Source: an uncultured Kushneria sp. (GTDB taxonomy: Bacteria > Pseudomonadota > Gammaproteobacteria > Pseudomonadales > Halomonadaceae). Taken from it: a DNA stretch of 64,000 nt. Below the pieces are notes generated by a model, which saw nothing but the letters and a program-made list of their open reading frames with translations, did not search any database and was not told the origin of the DNA. A program made the position numbers and the translations under genes. Location of the stretch: the NCBI RefSeq assembly GCF_947497025.1, contig NZ_CANMFC010000008.1, positions 62,001-126,000 on the forward strand. The letters are read 5' to 3'. This document shows positions 17,821 to 30,055 of this stretch, piece by piece (position 1 is the stretch's first letter; each line of letters starts with the position of its first letter).

Positions 17821-17854
17821 CGGTTTTGATGCGTCATGCGCAGGAGAAGTATTC

Positions 17855-19499
<1,645 letters not shown>

Positions 19500-19503
19500 G
19501 GGG

Positions 19504-21483
19504 TCAGCCTCTGGCATCCAGAGCGCCTGCCACCTCAACGCGATTGCGTCCTGAAAGCTTGGCACGATAAAGCGCCTGATCCGCTGACTGAGTCAGATCC
19601 GCCAGGGTGTCACTGGCGCGGCGAGTGGTAATCAGCCCGGCACTGATGGTGACAGGTGTCTGGCCGTCCTGTCTTGTCAGCTTCAGCGCTTCAACGCCGT
19701 GACGCAGTTGCTCGCCAACCTCGGCGGCCTTTTCAGGCGTGATTTCAGGCAGACAGGCGATGAACTCTTCGCCGCCAAAGCGGGCCAGCAGACCGCCATG
19801 GGCGGTCACAATCTCCTGCAGCCGATGAGCCACGCGCTGTAGATAGCTGTCACCCGTCGGGTGACCCAGCTGATCGTTGATCTGCTTGAAGTGATCGATA
19901 TCCAACACGATGATCGTTCGGGGTCGGGTGGCATCGAGTCTTTCGACCCACTGGCTGAAATAGCGCCGATTGGGAACCCTTGTCAGTTCATCGTGCTGTG
20001 CCAGCCACTCCACTTCCTGCTGCAGGGCAATGCGCTTTTCCACCTCGTCCCGCAGACGATAGTTGGCATCCTTGACCCCGTTGTGGCGCCGGCGCAGTCG
20101 ATGGTGGAAGTACATCAACAGATAAATCATCCAGGTAAAGAGAAGCCCGGTGATCAATACAATGGCCGGCAGTTTTGAGCGCTCGTCAAACAGCCTGGCG
20201 TAGCTTGCCTCGGCGCAGATCGTGAAGTTGCTCTGGCCCAGCCGCAGGATATTGCAGTGTTCCAGCATGCTCAGTGCTTCACGCGTGTCGGAGCTGTAAA
20301 GGGTGCTGCCATCCTGCATGACCCGAATGCGAAAGTTGTGGCTGTCCCGAGTGTCATCAAGCGTGGCAAAAAGACGTGCGGGATCGACCACAAAACCGGC
20401 TGCGCCGTTGATGGCCGACGTATCAAGATCTTGAATGGGCTGGTAGAAGATGACGCCCCGCCCGCCGTTGGTCAGATTGACCATGCCGGTGGCGCTTGCC
20501 TGCCCCCGCAATGCATCGGCCAGCGCCTCGTTGTTATCGTTGGAGAGCACGTGATGACCCAGCAGTGGCTGATTGTCCTGCAATGGGTAGGCATGCCTGA
20601 TGCGTGGCCCCTGACGATCGACATAGGCGATGGTCTGCATGTAGTCAAAATGCTCGACAAGGCGCCGGGCTCTATGGGTCCATGCCCGGCTGGAGGGAGG
20701 GCTGCCGGCCGTGTCCCAGCTGATGGCAAAGCGCTGCATGGCCCGGTCGCTGACGCTGATCTCCTGCCCCAGCCTTTCGCTAAGGGTATCGACGCGCGTG
20801 CGGGCCACCTGATTGACATCTCGAATGTTCTGATTGTTGTGATAGTGCCAGAGCACCAGCAGTACCAGTAAAACGGCCATCGAGGCAGCCAGCGCTATGC
20901 CGATGGTGCCGAGACGGCGCTTTGGCCACTGTGTCACGACCTCGGCGCCCAGTAATAAAACAATGATCAGCAGGGTTGGCGTTGACAGGGACACTTCATG
21001 AAGCGAGATAAACCAGTGCTGCTCGACGAGATGCATCGCTGTCAGCATGCCTGCCATGGCAAGGCCGATGGGCGCAATCTCACCGGGGCGTGAGGAGAAA
21101 AGCGGGAGAAGCAGCAAAAGCAGCAGCGCCAGAGTGATCAAAATGGATGGGCGCAGCGAGTAAAAGGGCACCTGATCGGGCCAGTGATCGAAAAGCAGCG
21201 ACCACTGGGCGTAATTCATGACGGTATCCGGTAGTAAAAAGGAGGCCAGCAGCGCCAACAGCGGTATCAGCGTAATAACGGTGATCATGACCGCAAAGGG
21301 TCTGAGAAGGTGAGGCCGCCAACGACGGGTGGCGTTCATTGCGAGCCTTGACAGGGTGACCATCCCCACAATCGCCAGCAGCAGATGCTCCATGGGGGGC
21401 GTCAGCCACCACCCTGCCACCAGACAGGGCAGGGCAAGCAGGGTCAGTAGCAGGTCACCATGGCGGACGAAAAAGGCTTTCAT
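19504..21483 (-). CDS. Membrane-bound diguanylate cyclase (GGDEF)
   Basis: A 659-residue protein predicted to make c-di-GMP. Residues 1-215 hold about six membrane helices. A large periplasmic sensor-like region (about 220-430) follows, then another helix (LPAIVLITGLLFTWMIYLLMYF), a short coiled coil and the GGDEF domain (about 490-655). The active site is FGGEEF near residue 568, so the enzyme looks catalytically complete. The usual inhibitory RxxD site just before it is not present (the aspartate position is Gly). Its ATG overlaps the stop of mltF by 4 bp, so the two are translated together. Confidence 0.9.
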   Translation of the reverse strand: MKAFFVRHGDLLLTLLALPCLVAGWWLTPPMEHLLLAIVGMVTLSRLAMNATRRWRPHLLRPFAVMITVITLIPLLALLASFLLPDTVMNYAQWSLLFDHWPDQVPFYSLRPSILITLALLLLLLLPLFSSRPGEIAPIGLAMAGMLTAMHLVEQHWFISLHEVSLSTPTLLIIVLLLGAEVVTQWPKRRLGTIGIALAASMAVLLVLLVLWHYHNNQNIRDVNQVARTRVDTLSERLGQEISVSDRAMQRFAISWDTAGSPPSSRAWTHRARRLVEHFDYMQTIAYVDRQGPRIRHAYPLQDNQPLLGHHVLSNDNNEALADALRGQASATGMVNLTNGGRGVIFYQPIQDLDTSAINGAAGFVVDPARLFATLDDTRDSHNFRIRVMQDGSTLYSSDTREALSMLEHCNILRLGQSNFTICAEASYARLFDERSKLPAIVLITGLLFTWMIYLLMYFHHRLRRRHNGVKDANYRLRDEVEKRIALQQEVEWLAQHDELTRVPNRRYFSQWVERLDATRPRTIIVLDIDHFKQINDQLGHPTGDSYLQRVAHRLQEIVTAHGGLLARFGGEEFIACLPEITPEKAAEVGEQLRHGVEALKLTRQDGQTPVTISAGLITTRRASDTLADLTQSADQALYRAKLSGRNRVEVAGALDARG

Positions 21484-22961
21484 GGAACAGGTGGCACGGT
21501 CTCGAAGACAGGAGTGGTGGTATTGCTGGCAGTGGCACGGGCAAGCGATGAGAACTGATGCTGGCTGCGCTCCACCCAGTTCAGGATTTCTTCATAGCGT
21601 TTGATATTGCGCACATAAAGCGCAGCCACGTTACCACGGGCAAAGCCATGTTCCACCCGGTTATACCAGCTGCTTTCCTGCAGAAGTGGCAGCATCTGCT
21701 TGATCGTCTCCCACTGATTAGGGTCATGGCCCTGAAGGCGTGCCAATCGTCGTGCATCATACAGATGCCCAAGCCCCAGATTATAGGCCGCCAGCGTCAT
21801 CCAGGTCCTGTCCGGCTCGGCGACGTCATCGGGAATGCGGTCATGCAGATAGCGCAGATAACGGGCGCCGCCATCAATGCTCTGCTGCGGGTCTTCGCGG
21901 TCGTCCACATCCATGTGACTGGCGGTAGCGCGGGTCAGCATCATTAGCCCCTTGACGCCCGTGGGAGAGACGGCATCCGGCTGCCAGTGCGATTCCTGAT
22001 AGCCCACGGCGGCCAGCAGTTTCCAGTCAAACCCGGTATCACCGGCAGCCTGTTTGAAGTCGGGCAGCCATCGATTCAGGTTCGCCTGGGCCTGAGCAAT
22101 AAAGCGCCGTGCGCCGACATATTCAAGGTAATCGTCATGGCCAAAATACTTCTGCGTCAGAAGCTCCAGGTCACCGGTGTGTCGCATGTGATCGATAAAC
22201 TCATTGGCTCGCTCCACCAGCGAGGGATCAGTATGGGCAGGAAAAGCCCATGCCAGGGTGACCGGTTCGCCGATCGTCAGCGCGCTGGCCACATCCGGAA
22301 AGAACAGCCGGCTCAACTTGAACTCGTGAGCATAGACTACTGCGGCATCCAGTTCGCCACTTTCCACCATGGCCAGTAGATCCGTGGTTTCAAGATCGGG
22401 GCTTTCCCGCCAGGTGAGTGTCGGGTGGCTCTTTTGAAGTTCGTGCAGAACCCGGCTGGTGCCGGCTCCGGCCACCGTGCCGATGTCCAGTCCGTCCAGA
22501 TCCTTGATGGTTTCGGGGGCCGGCATGCCACGTCGATATGCCACCATGGGCTGCATGGACATGATCGGCTGAGAGTAGGTCACATCCTGGCGCTGTCGAT
22601 CCAGTACCAGACCGGCGGCGCCGATATCGGTGCGACCGGTGGCAACATTGTCCAGCACGTCACTGATGTGGTGATCATCTTCCACGGCAAGACTGACCCC
22701 CAGCTCATCGGCAAAGCGGCGAAAGAGTTCAAACTCGAATCCGGTCGGTCCCTGACGACCTTCGTAAAAGGTAGCCGGTGTATTGCGCGTGGCGATTTCC
22801 AGAAAATCGCGCTGTTCGACATTGGAAAGAGTGGTGGTGGAGGTCATCGGTATCAGCGCAGCAGACCACGTCGAGATCGCGCGGGCAGGCGTCAGCAGCA
22901 GCAAAAGTGCCACCGCAAGCCCTGCAATCCTTCGGGTTGTGCGTAAAAGATGCCTGTGCAT
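21480..22961 (-). CDS. mltF: Membrane-bound lytic murein transglycosylase F
   Basis: A 493-residue envelope enzyme that cuts peptidoglycan glycan strands. A signal peptide (about 1-28, ending ARA) precedes a solute-binding-protein type 3 domain (about 55-275, with FEFELFRRFADELG and DIGAAGLVLDR). The SLT domain follows (about 300-460), where YQESHW carries the catalytic glutamate near residue 324 and SPTGVKGLMML follows. No lipobox cysteine is seen at the signal end, unlike many lipid-anchored lytic enzymes. It is divergent from purL, as in E. coli and Pseudomonas. A perfect palindrome, AAACGGCCGTTT, lies at 22968-22979 just upstream of the start. Confidence 0.92.
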   Translation of the reverse strand: MHRHLLRTTRRIAGLAVALLLLLTPARAISTWSAALIPMTSTTTLSNVEQRDFLEIATRNTPATFYEGRQGPTGFEFELFRRFADELGVSLAVEDDHHISDVLDNVATGRTDIGAAGLVLDRQRQDVTYSQPIMSMQPMVAYRRGMPAPETIKDLDGLDIGTVAGAGTSRVLHELQKSHPTLTWRESPDLETTDLLAMVESGELDAAVVYAHEFKLSRLFFPDVASALTIGEPVTLAWAFPAHTDPSLVERANEFIDHMRHTGDLELLTQKYFGHDDYLEYVGARRFIAQAQANLNRWLPDFKQAAGDTGFDWKLLAAVGYQESHWQPDAVSPTGVKGLMMLTRATASHMDVDDREDPQQSIDGGARYLRYLHDRIPDDVAEPDRTWMTLAAYNLGLGHLYDARRLARLQGHDPNQWETIKQMLPLLQESSWYNRVEHGFARGNVAALYVRNIKRYEEILNWVERSQHQFSSLARATASNTTTPVFETVPPVP

Positions 22962-23235
22962 GGGAGAAAACGGCCGTTTGAAAGAGCGTCCAGGATACCG
23001 ATGGCAGATGATGTCGGCTAGTCGATGGCTCTTAACTGCACGATAGCCTCAGTCTTTCGACTGAGCCCGATCCATGTCGCGCGCCGCCCTCCGGGCTTCG
23101 CCACGCGAGTCGCTTTCCAGTATGATGACGCCCTCGCCGCCTGGCGCTGTTTCAACACGGGGACCGCTGTATCCTTTCGATGGCGCTCCCGCACCACCCC
23201 TCATTTCCTGTCAGTCAGTAGAGGCTTCGTTCGTC

Positions 23236-26200
23236 ATGCTCGAGCTGCACGGCCAGAGTGCCCTTTCTTCCTTTCGTCATGCCCGCCTGCTTGCCCGTCT
23301 GCGCGAGGCCATGCCGGGCGTGACCGGCGTGCAGGCGATGCACCGCTATTTTCTGGACGTCGAGCAGACGCCGGAGCCCGGGGCACTCGAGCGACTTTGT
23401 GCGCTGCTGGAGGCCGGTGAGCGTGCCGATGCGGTACCGGCAGGCGCGCTCTATCTGGTCGTGCCGCGCTTTGGGACCGTCTCACCCTGGTCATCCAAGG
23501 CCACTGACATCGCCCACAACTGCGGGCTCAATGACGTGCGTCGCATTGAGGCGGGCGTGGCCTATTTCGTCGAAACCGACGCGCTGCCCTCGAAAGAGGA
23601 GGTCGAGGCGATTCGACAGGTACTGGCCGACCGCATGACACAGACGGTACTGGTGGATGCCAGTGACGCCGCGAAGCTGTTTCAGCGCCATTCGCCGGCG
23701 CCGCAAAGCCATGTGGACATTCTGGGTGGCGGGCGCAGTGCGCTGGTCGAGGCCAATGTCACGCTGGGTCTGGCACTGGCCGAAGATGAAATCGACTATC
23801 TGGTCGAGTCCTTTACCGGCCTGGGGCGCAATCCCAGCGATGTTGAGCTGATGATGTTCGCTCAGGCCAATTCCGAGCACTGCCGCCACAAGATCTTCAA
23901 TGCCGACTGGCGGATCGACGGTCAGGCGCAGACACACTCCCTGTTCGGCATGATCCGCAACACCCATCAGTGTTCGCCGGACAATGTGCTGTCCGCCTAC
24001 AGCGACAACGCCGCCATTATCCGTGGCCATGAGGCGGGTCGCTTTCTGGCCGACAGCCGGGATTTTCGTTTTGTCACCCATCAGGAACCGATCCATATCC
24101 TGATGAAGGTTGAAACGCACAATCACCCCACCGCCATTGCCCCCTATCCGGGCGCGGCCACCGGCGCCGGCGGCGAGATCCGTGACGAGGGTGCGACGGG
24201 CCGTGGCGGCAAGCCCAAGGCGGGCCTGACCGGCTTTACCGTCTCCAATCTGCGTATTCCCGAGCTTTTGCAGCCCTGGGAGGCGTTCGATTACGGCAAG
24301 CCCGAGCGCATCAAGAGCGCGCTCGACATCATGATCGAGGCGCCGATTGGCGCGGCGGCGTTCAACAACGAATTTGGCCGCCCGGCACTCAATGGCTATT
24401 TCCGTACCTATGAGCACGACGTGGTGGGCCCGGCCGGCGTCGAGCGACGCGGCTATCACAAGCCCATCATGCTGGCCGGCGGCTATGGCAGCGTACGTGA
24501 TGAACACGTGCTCAAGGGCGAGATTGCCGAAGGGGCGAAGCTGATCGTCATGGGTGGTCCCGCCATGCTGATCGGGCTGGGCGGCGGGGCGGCCTCGTCC
24601 GTGGCCTCCGGCAGCACCAGTGATGCCCTCGATTTTGCCTCGGTGCAGCGCGACAACGCCGAGATGGAGCGTCGCGCCCAGGAAGTCATTGATCGCTGCA
24701 TTGCGCTGGGCGAGAACAACCCGATCAGCTTTATCCATGACGTGGGCGCCGGTGGGCTTTCCAATGCGCTGCCGGAACTGGTCAAGGATGGCGGCCGCGG
24801 TGGCTTGTTCAATCTGCGCGATGTGCCCAGTGCCGAACCCGGCATGACGCCGCTGGAAATCTGGTGCAACGAGGCGCAGGAACGCTATGTGCTGGCCGTG
24901 GCGCCGGAATCGATCGAGTATTTTGAATCGCTGTGCGCGCGCGAGCGCTGCCCGTTTGCCGTGGTCGGCGAAGCCACGCGAGCGCATGAGATTGTGGTCG
25001 TCGACGAGCACTTTGAAAGCCGTCCCATTGATCTGCCCATGAGCGTGCTGTTTGGCAAGCCGCCGAAAATGCAGCGCAGTTTCGAGCGCCGCGAGATCAC
25101 TCAGCCGCCGCTGATGCTGGACAATCTGGATCTCAACGAGGCCATGGACCGTGTGCTGCAACTGCCGGCAGTGGCCTCCAAAAGCTTTTTGATCACCATT
25201 GGTGATCGTACCGTGGGCGGCATGACCGTGCGCGACCAGATGGTTGGTCCCTGGCAGGTGCCGGTGGCGGACTGCGCGGTGACCACGGCGTCGTTTGATA
25301 CCCACGCCGGCGAGGCCATGGCGATGGGTGAGCGTACGCCTGCCGCTCTGATTTCGTCGGCCGCTTCGGCGCGTCTGGCCGTGACCGAGGCGATTACCAA
25401 TATCGCCGCAGCGTCCATCGAGTCCCTTGGCGATATCAAGCTGTCGGCCAACTGGATGAGCGCCGCCGACCACGAAGGCGAAAATCAGGCGCTGTATGAT
25501 GCGGTACATGCCGTAGGCATGGAGCTGTGCCCGGCACTTGGTATTGCCATTCCGGTCGGCAAGGATTCAATGTCGATGCGCACCGCCTGGCGCGACGGCG
25601 AGCGCGACAAGGCCGTGACGGCGCCGCTGTCGCTGATTATCTCGGCCTTTGCGCGGGTCAGCGATGCCCGAAAGACCCTGACCCCGCAGCTCGATCCGCG
25701 TGAAGAGACCGAGCTGCTGCTGATCGATCTCGGTCGTGGCAAAAATCGCCTGGGCGGTTCGGCACTGGCGCAGGTCTATGGCCAGCTGGGCGCCCACGCT
25801 CCGGACCTGGACGCCCCCGAAGATCTGGCCGGTTTCTTTCGAGCCATTCAGACCCTGAATCGTGACAACAGGCTGCTGGCCTATCATGACCGCAGCGACG
25901 GCGGGCTTTTGACCACGTTGGCGGAGATGGCCTTTGCCGGTCATTGCGGTCTGGCCGTCACGCTCGATGAGCTGGTGCGCGATGCTCATCAGGCCACCGA
26001 AGCCCTGTTTGCCGAGGAGCCGGGTGCCGTCATCCAGGTGCACCGTGACGAGGTTGATGCCGTACTGGCCACGCTGGCAGCGGCAGGTCTTGGCGAATGC
26101 GTGCATCGCATCGGTGCGCCGACCGGAGATGATCGCTTCTCGGTCACGCTCTATGACGCCGTATTGATCGAGACCACGAGGGTTCATGCCCTGCGCACCT

Positions 26201-27135
26201 GGGCGGAGACCAGCTATCAGCTGCAGGCCCGTCGCGATAATCCCGACTGCGCCCGCCAGGAATTTGACGGCCTTGATGAAACCCGCAATCCGGGACTTCA
26301 TGCGGCGCTGAGTTACGACGTTGATGACAATGTGGCAGCGCCCTTTATCAATAAGGTGGCCGCGCCGCGAGTGGCAATTCTTCGCGAGCAGGGCGTCAAC
26401 GGACAGCTGGAAATGGCGTGGAATTTCACCAACGCCGGTTTCGAGGCCATTGACGTTCACATGTCGGACATCCTGGAAGGTCGTGTGGATCTGGCCGACT
26501 TCCAGGGCGCGGCGGCCTGTGGTGGCTTCTCCTACGGGGACGTGCTGGGGGCCGGCGGCGGCTGGGCGAAGTCGATTCTCTTCAGTGAACGCGGGCGCGA
26601 TCAGTTTGCGCACTTTTTCGAGCGCGGAGACACTTTTGCCCTTGGCGTGTGCAACGGCTGTCAGATGCTCTCCCAGCTTAAATCGCTGATTCCCGGCGCC
26701 GATCACTGGCCGCGCTTTGTGCGCAACCTGTCCGAGCAGTACGAGGCGCGCGTGTCGATGGTGCGCGTCGAGTCCACGCCATCGCTCTTTCTGGCCGACA
26801 TGGCAGGCTCCCGGATGCCGATTGCCGTGGCGCACGGGGAAGGGCAGGCGCAGTTTCGCGACGGTAGCCACCTGCGTCAGGCTCAGGCCAGCGGCACGGT
26901 CGCGCTGCGCTACGTCGACAACTTCGGCGAGGTGACCACCGGCTATCCGGCCAACCCCAACGGCTCGCCGTCCGGGATTACCGGTCTGACCAGCAGCGAT
27001 GGTCGCGTGACCATCATGATGCCGCACCCCGAGCGCGTGGCACGTGCTGTCACCAACTCCTGGCGTCCGCAGGAATGGCGTGAGGCCGGCGGCTGGATGC
27101 GCATGTTCCGCAATGCCAGGAAGTGGGTAGGCTAA
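23236..27135 (+). CDS. purL: Phosphoribosylformylglycinamidine synthase (large, single chain)
   Basis: A 1299-residue enzyme of purine synthesis that converts FGAR to FGAM using glutamine and ATP. The N-terminal domain, the two synthetase halves ([44 protein letters not shown]) and a C-terminal class I glutaminase domain are in the usual order. The catalytic cysteine is in GVCNGCQML near residue 1139, and PHPERV near the end provides the His/Glu pair. The length is normal for the gammaproteobacterial single-chain form. The ATG at 23236 gives the family start ([14 protein letters not shown]); the longer upstream frame is not conserved. A large antisense frame inside it is a shadow. Confidence 0.96.
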   Translation: MLELHGQSALSSFRHARLLARLREAMPGVTGVQAMHRYFLDVEQTPEPGALERLCALLEAGERADAVPAGALYLVVPRFGTVSPWSSKATDIAHNCGLNDVRRIEAGVAYFVETDALPSKEEVEAIRQVLADRMTQTVLVDASDAAKLFQRHSPAPQSHVDILGGGRSALVEANVTLGLALAEDEIDYLVESFTGLGRNPSDVELMMFAQANSEHCRHKIFNADWRIDGQAQTHSLFGMIRNTHQCSPDNVLSAYSDNAAIIRGHEAGRFLADSRDFRFVTHQEPIHILMKVETHNHPTAIAPYPGAATGAGGEIRDEGATGRGGKPKAGLTGFTVSNLRIPELLQPWEAFDYGKPERIKSALDIMIEAPIGAAAFNNEFGRPALNGYFRTYEHDVVGPAGVERRGYHKPIMLAGGYGSVRDEHVLKGEIAEGAKLIVMGGPAMLIGLGGGAASSVASGSTSDALDFASVQRDNAEMERRAQEVIDRCIALGENNPISFIHDVGAGGLSNALPELVKDGGRGGLFNLRDVPSAEPGMTPLEIWCNEAQERYVLAVAPESIEYFESLCARERCPFAVVGEATRAHEIVVVDEHFESRPIDLPMSVLFGKPPKMQRSFERREITQPPLMLDNLDLNEAMDRVLQLPAVASKSFLITIGDRTVGGMTVRDQMVGPWQVPVADCAVTTASFDTHAGEAMAMGERTPAALISSAASARLAVTEAITNIAAASIESLGDIKLSANWMSAADHEGENQALYDAVHAVGMELCPALGIAIPVGKDSMSMRTAWRDGERDKAVTAPLSLIISAFARVSDARKTLTPQLDPREETELLLIDLGRGKNRLGGSALAQVYGQLGAHAPDLDAPEDLAGFFRAIQTLNRDNRLLAYHDRSDGGLLTTLAEMAFAGHCGLAVTLDELVRDAHQATEALFAEEPGAVIQVHRDEVDAVLATLAAAGLGECVHRIGAPTGDDRFSVTLYDAVLIETTRVHALRTWAETSYQLQARRDNPDCARQEFDGLDETRNPGLHAALSYDVDDNVAAPFINKVAAPRVAILREQGVNGQLEMAWNFTNAGFEAIDVHMSDILEGRVDLADFQGAAACGGFSYGDVLGAGGGWAKSILFSERGRDQFAHFFERGDTFALGVCNGCQMLSQLKSLIPGADHWPRFVRNLSEQYEARVSMVRVESTPSLFLADMAGSRMPIAVAHGEGQAQFRDGSHLRQAQASGTVALRYVDNFGEVTTGYPANPNGSPSGITGLTSSDGRVTIMMPHPERVARAVTNSWRPQEWREAGGWMRMFRNARKWVG

Positions 27136-27165
27136 GCGTTTTTCGGAATCGATGAATGGATATAA

Positions 27166-27192
27166 AAAGGGCCTCTTGTAGAGGCCCTTTCG
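27166..27192. terminator. Bidirectional terminator after purL
   Basis: AAAGGGCCTC (27166-27175) pairs perfectly with GAGGCCCTTT (27181-27190) around a 5-base loop, with A-rich and T-rich flanks. It serves purL and the convergent small monooxygenase gene. Confidence 0.87.
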
Positions 27193-27223
27193 TGCGTCAG
27201 GTATGTCTTGTGCCAGCAAAAAC

Positions 27224-27544
27224 TCAGTTCTGCGGACGTGCGGCCGGGCTCAAAAAGCGTACGGTCGGTGCTTCTTCAAGCAGCGGGTCGGTGCCTTCCT
27301 TGAAGGGCTTGTAGTGGGGCATTTCCATGTGCTTGTCAAAGGCGGCGCGGTCGGTATAGACCTCATGAAGAATAACGGTGTTGCCATCGCCCTCCGGCAC
27401 CAGCACATCAAACTGATGGCAACCGCTTTCATTGGCCAGCGACTCGTTGGCGTCGTTGTGGGCCAGCGCCAGAAACGCGTCGCGCTGGCCTTCCCTGATG
27501 TTGAATTCAGCCAGAACGACAAAATTGGCATTGGTCGTGCTCAT
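27224..27544 (-). CDS. Antibiotic biosynthesis monooxygenase (ABM) domain protein
   Basis: A 106-residue single-domain protein like E. coli YgiN, a quinol monooxygenase. The pattern VVLAEFNIREGQRDAFLALAHNDANESLANESGCHQFDV, then ILHEVYTDRAAFDKHMEMPHYKPF is typical of the ABM dimeric ferredoxin-like fold, and the His in KHMEMPHY is conserved. Two tandem ATGs (27547 and 27544) follow AGGAG; the second gives better spacing. The real substrate is not known. Confidence 0.83.
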   Translation of the reverse strand: MSTTNANFVVLAEFNIREGQRDAFLALAHNDANESLANESGCHQFDVLVPEGDGNTVILHEVYTDRAAFDKHMEMPHYKPFKEGTDPLLEEAPTVRFLSPAARPQN

Positions 27545-27633
27545 CATGATTCTCCTGCAGACGTTGAGATTTTCGGGGCGGCAAGGGCCTTGTGACATCA
27601 ATCCTGTGACATTAAAACAGTCGTCATGACGTG

Positions 27634-28047
27634 TCAGTGAACTCTGGGCGCCGGACCCATGCCCATGCGTTCATGAAACTCTGCCACGGCGCTTCGCAAA
27701 AGCTCCAGAAGCCCTGGCACCAGCGCGATGCCCTGTTCGGGACCTGCCACAAACTGCTCTACGCTGACATGAACGGCCTCACCGTGGATGACGACCTTGG
27801 CCGCCTTGATGGCATTCATGACGTCATTGGCAACGTCGAGCAACTGGGCACGGTCCGTGCCGGCATCGGCCTGCCAGACACCGGGCAGCATCAGCTGAAA
27901 AAAGGCCGGTTCGTCTTCGGCCACGACCAGCACGAACTCCAGGTTTTCGAGCGTGATGCGCGCGGCGTGAGTATCGATGGCCTCCACCTGGAAATCCATG
28001 GCGCCCAGGCCTTCAATGTAGTGCTCAATCTGTGTATTGGCCTGCAT
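27634..28047 (-). CDS. Unknown acidic protein (137 aa)
   Basis: I do not recognise a family with certainty. The protein is soluble, acidic and has no signal or membrane segment. It begins [25 protein letters not shown] and has a repeating strand-rich pattern followed by a helical C-terminal half, loosely like the YbjN/type III chaperone fold. GAGGTG lies 4 bases before the ATG. It stands divergent from radD, with only 86 bp between the starts. Confidence 0.65.
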   Translation of the reverse strand: MQANTQIEHYIEGLGAMDFQVEAIDTHAARITLENLEFVLVVAEDEPAFFQLMLPGVWQADAGTDRAQLLDVANDVMNAIKAAKVVIHGEAVHVSVEQFVAGPEQGIALVPGLLELLRSAVAEFHERMGMGPAPRVH

Positions 28048-28133
28048 TACGCACCTCTTTGGTCACCAGAGGTGACGGTTTTAAACATTCAGCCAGTCCC
28101 GCAACCCAGGGATTACAGGACCAGTATAAGGAT

Positions 28134-29948
28134 ATGTCAGCGTCTTTAACGACACCGCCGCAGCTACGCCCCTATCAAAGGGAGGCCGTCGAGCGCGTCG
28201 TCGGTCATTTTCGCCGCAGTCACGACCCGGCCGTGGTGGTTTTGCCCACCGGCAGCGGCAAGAGCCTCGTGATTGCCGAGCTGGCGCGAATCGCCCGCGG
28301 GCGTGTGCTGGTGCTGGCCCATGTCCGTGAGCTGGTGGCACAAAATCATGCCAAGTATGAGGCCTATGGGCTTAAGGCCGACATCTTCAGCGCTGGTCTG
28401 GGGCGACGCGACAGTCAGCGCCAGGTGGTGTTCGGCTCGGTGCAGTCCGTTATCAACGCACTGGATGAGTTCGATGACGGTCAGTTCACGCTGTTGGTCA
28501 TCGATGAGTGCCATCGCGTAGCGCCCATGGTGGATGACCAGGTGGACGGCAAGCGTCAACAGTCGCCCGGCAGCTACCAGCGGGTGATTGACCATCTGCG
28601 GGCGAGCCGGCCGGATATCAAGGTGCTGGGCCTGACAGCGACGCCCTATCGGCTGGGGCAGGGGTTCATCTATCACCGCCACTACCACGGCATGGTGCGT
28701 GGTCCGGAGACTTCGTTTTTCCGCGACTGCGTGTTCGAGCAGCCCCTGCGGGTCATGGTCAGGCAGGGCTATCTGGCCGAGCCCCGACGCATTGATGCTG
28801 CCATCGCCCGCTATGACTTTTCGCAGCTCTCGCCCCGCATTGGTGGGCAGTACGCAGAATCCGACCTTAACCGGGTGGTCAGCGGCAATCGGGCGACACC
28901 GGTCATTATCGAAGATGTGATGGCACAGGCCCATGACCGCCAGGGCGTCATGATCTTTGCCGCCACCGTGGCGCATGCCGAGGAGATCATGGGCTATCTG
29001 CCCGAGGCTCAGGCGGCGCTGGTGACCGGTACCACGCCCGGACGCGAGCGTGAGCGGCTGATCGAGGCCTTCAAGAACCGTGAACTGAAATACCTGATCA
29101 ACGTAGCGGTGCTGACTACCGGTTTTGATGCCCCGCATGTCGATCTGATTGCGATCCTGCGACCGACCGAGTCGGTGGGGCTTTACCAGCAGATCGTCGG
29201 GCGTGGGCTGCGCCTGTCTCCCGGCAAGCGCGACTGCCTGGTGCTGGATTATGCAGGGAACCCGTGGGATCTGTTTGGCCCCGAAATCGATGCGCCGCGC
29301 CCGGACAGTGACAGCGAGCCGGTACAGGTCGAGTGTCCCGAGTGCGGTTTTGCCAATATCTTCTGGGGCAAGCGCGACGGTGAGCTGGTGATCGAGCATT
29401 TTGGCCGGCGCTGTCAGGGGCTGGTCGATAACGAACGCGGCGAGCAGGTACAGTGCGACTTTCGCTTTCGCTACAAGGTCTGCGAGCAGTGCGGGGCGCA
29501 AAACGATATCGCTGCCCGGCGCTGCCATCACTGTCAGGAGCAGCTGATCGATGCCGATGACAAGCTGCGTGATGCGCTAAAGCTCAAGGATGCGCGAGTG
29601 CTCAGGGTCAGTGGCATGATGCTGGAGGAGAGCGTCAACGGTCGCGGTCTGGCTCGTTTGAAGGTGACCTATGTCGATGAGGACGGCGCCACGCTGTCGG
29701 AGTGGTATGCACTGGAAACGCCCGCGCAGCGCAGAGCCTTTTATCATGCCTGGCTGAAGCCGCATCTGCGCGCACCGGGCAGTGACTGGCAGCCGGCCAC
29801 CATCGATGAGGTGATCGCGTCGCGCGAGCGCCTGCGGCATCCGGATTTTGTGGTCGGTCGCAAGGTGGGGCGCTACTGGCAGGTGCGCGAACGTCTTTTT
29901 GATTATGAAGGGCGCTATCGGCGCGCGGACAGTGCCGATGGCACCTGA
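28134..29948 (+). CDS. radD: Superfamily II DNA helicase RadD (YejH)
   Basis: A 604-residue helicase involved in double-strand-break repair and single-strand-binding-protein-linked DNA metabolism in E. coli. Motifs: LRPYQREAV, Walker A PTGSGKS (38-44), DECH at about 124-127, TATPYRLG, then in domain 2 [17 protein letters not shown] and [13 protein letters not shown]. After the helicase core comes a zinc-binding part with CPECGF, a later C, and CEQCG...CHHC, typical of RadD. The start ATG at 28134 gives the family N-terminus with AAGGAT just ahead; the longer upstream frame is not conserved. Confidence 0.92.
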   Translation: MSASLTTPPQLRPYQREAVERVVGHFRRSHDPAVVVLPTGSGKSLVIAELARIARGRVLVLAHVRELVAQNHAKYEAYGLKADIFSAGLGRRDSQRQVVFGSVQSVINALDEFDDGQFTLLVIDECHRVAPMVDDQVDGKRQQSPGSYQRVIDHLRASRPDIKVLGLTATPYRLGQGFIYHRHYHGMVRGPETSFFRDCVFEQPLRVMVRQGYLAEPRRIDAAIARYDFSQLSPRIGGQYAESDLNRVVSGNRATPVIIEDVMAQAHDRQGVMIFAATVAHAEEIMGYLPEAQAALVTGTTPGRERERLIEAFKNRELKYLINVAVLTTGFDAPHVDLIAILRPTESVGLYQQIVGRGLRLSPGKRDCLVLDYAGNPWDLFGPEIDAPRPDSDSEPVQVECPECGFANIFWGKRDGELVIEHFGRRCQGLVDNERGEQVQCDFRFRYKVCEQCGAQNDIAARRCHHCQEQLIDADDKLRDALKLKDARVLRVSGMMLEESVNGRGLARLKVTYVDEDGATLSEWYALETPAQRRAFYHAWLKPHLRAPGSDWQPATIDEVIASRERLRHPDFVVGRKVGRYWQVRERLFDYEGRYRRADSADGT

Positions 29949-30026
29949 TGAGGGGCAGCATCAAAACTCGTTATTCTGCTAAGATATAGGCCGTTGCCGC
30001 CCGGCAGCATTGTTACCATCGATTTA

Positions 30027-30049
30027 TGATCGCGTTTGCGATCAAGGAG
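30027..30049 (+). promoter_or_regulatory. Palindrome and ribosome binding site in front of pqqA
   Basis: TGATCGC (30027-30033) and GCGATCA (30038-30044) form a perfect 7-bp hairpin with a GTTT loop. The Shine-Dalgarno AAGGAG (30044-30049) begins in the last base of the hairpin, 6 bases before the pqqA ATG. It may be a DNA operator or an RNA element that limits translation. Confidence 0.5.
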
Positions 30050-30055
30050 CCCTTC

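Noticed and set aside
23491-25509. 672-codon minus-strand frame inside purL
   Set aside because: Antisense shadow of a fully conserved gene in GC-rich DNA; no recognisable domain or ribosome site.
28164-29531. 455-codon minus-strand frame inside radD
   Set aside because: Shadow; the plus strand carries all helicase motifs.
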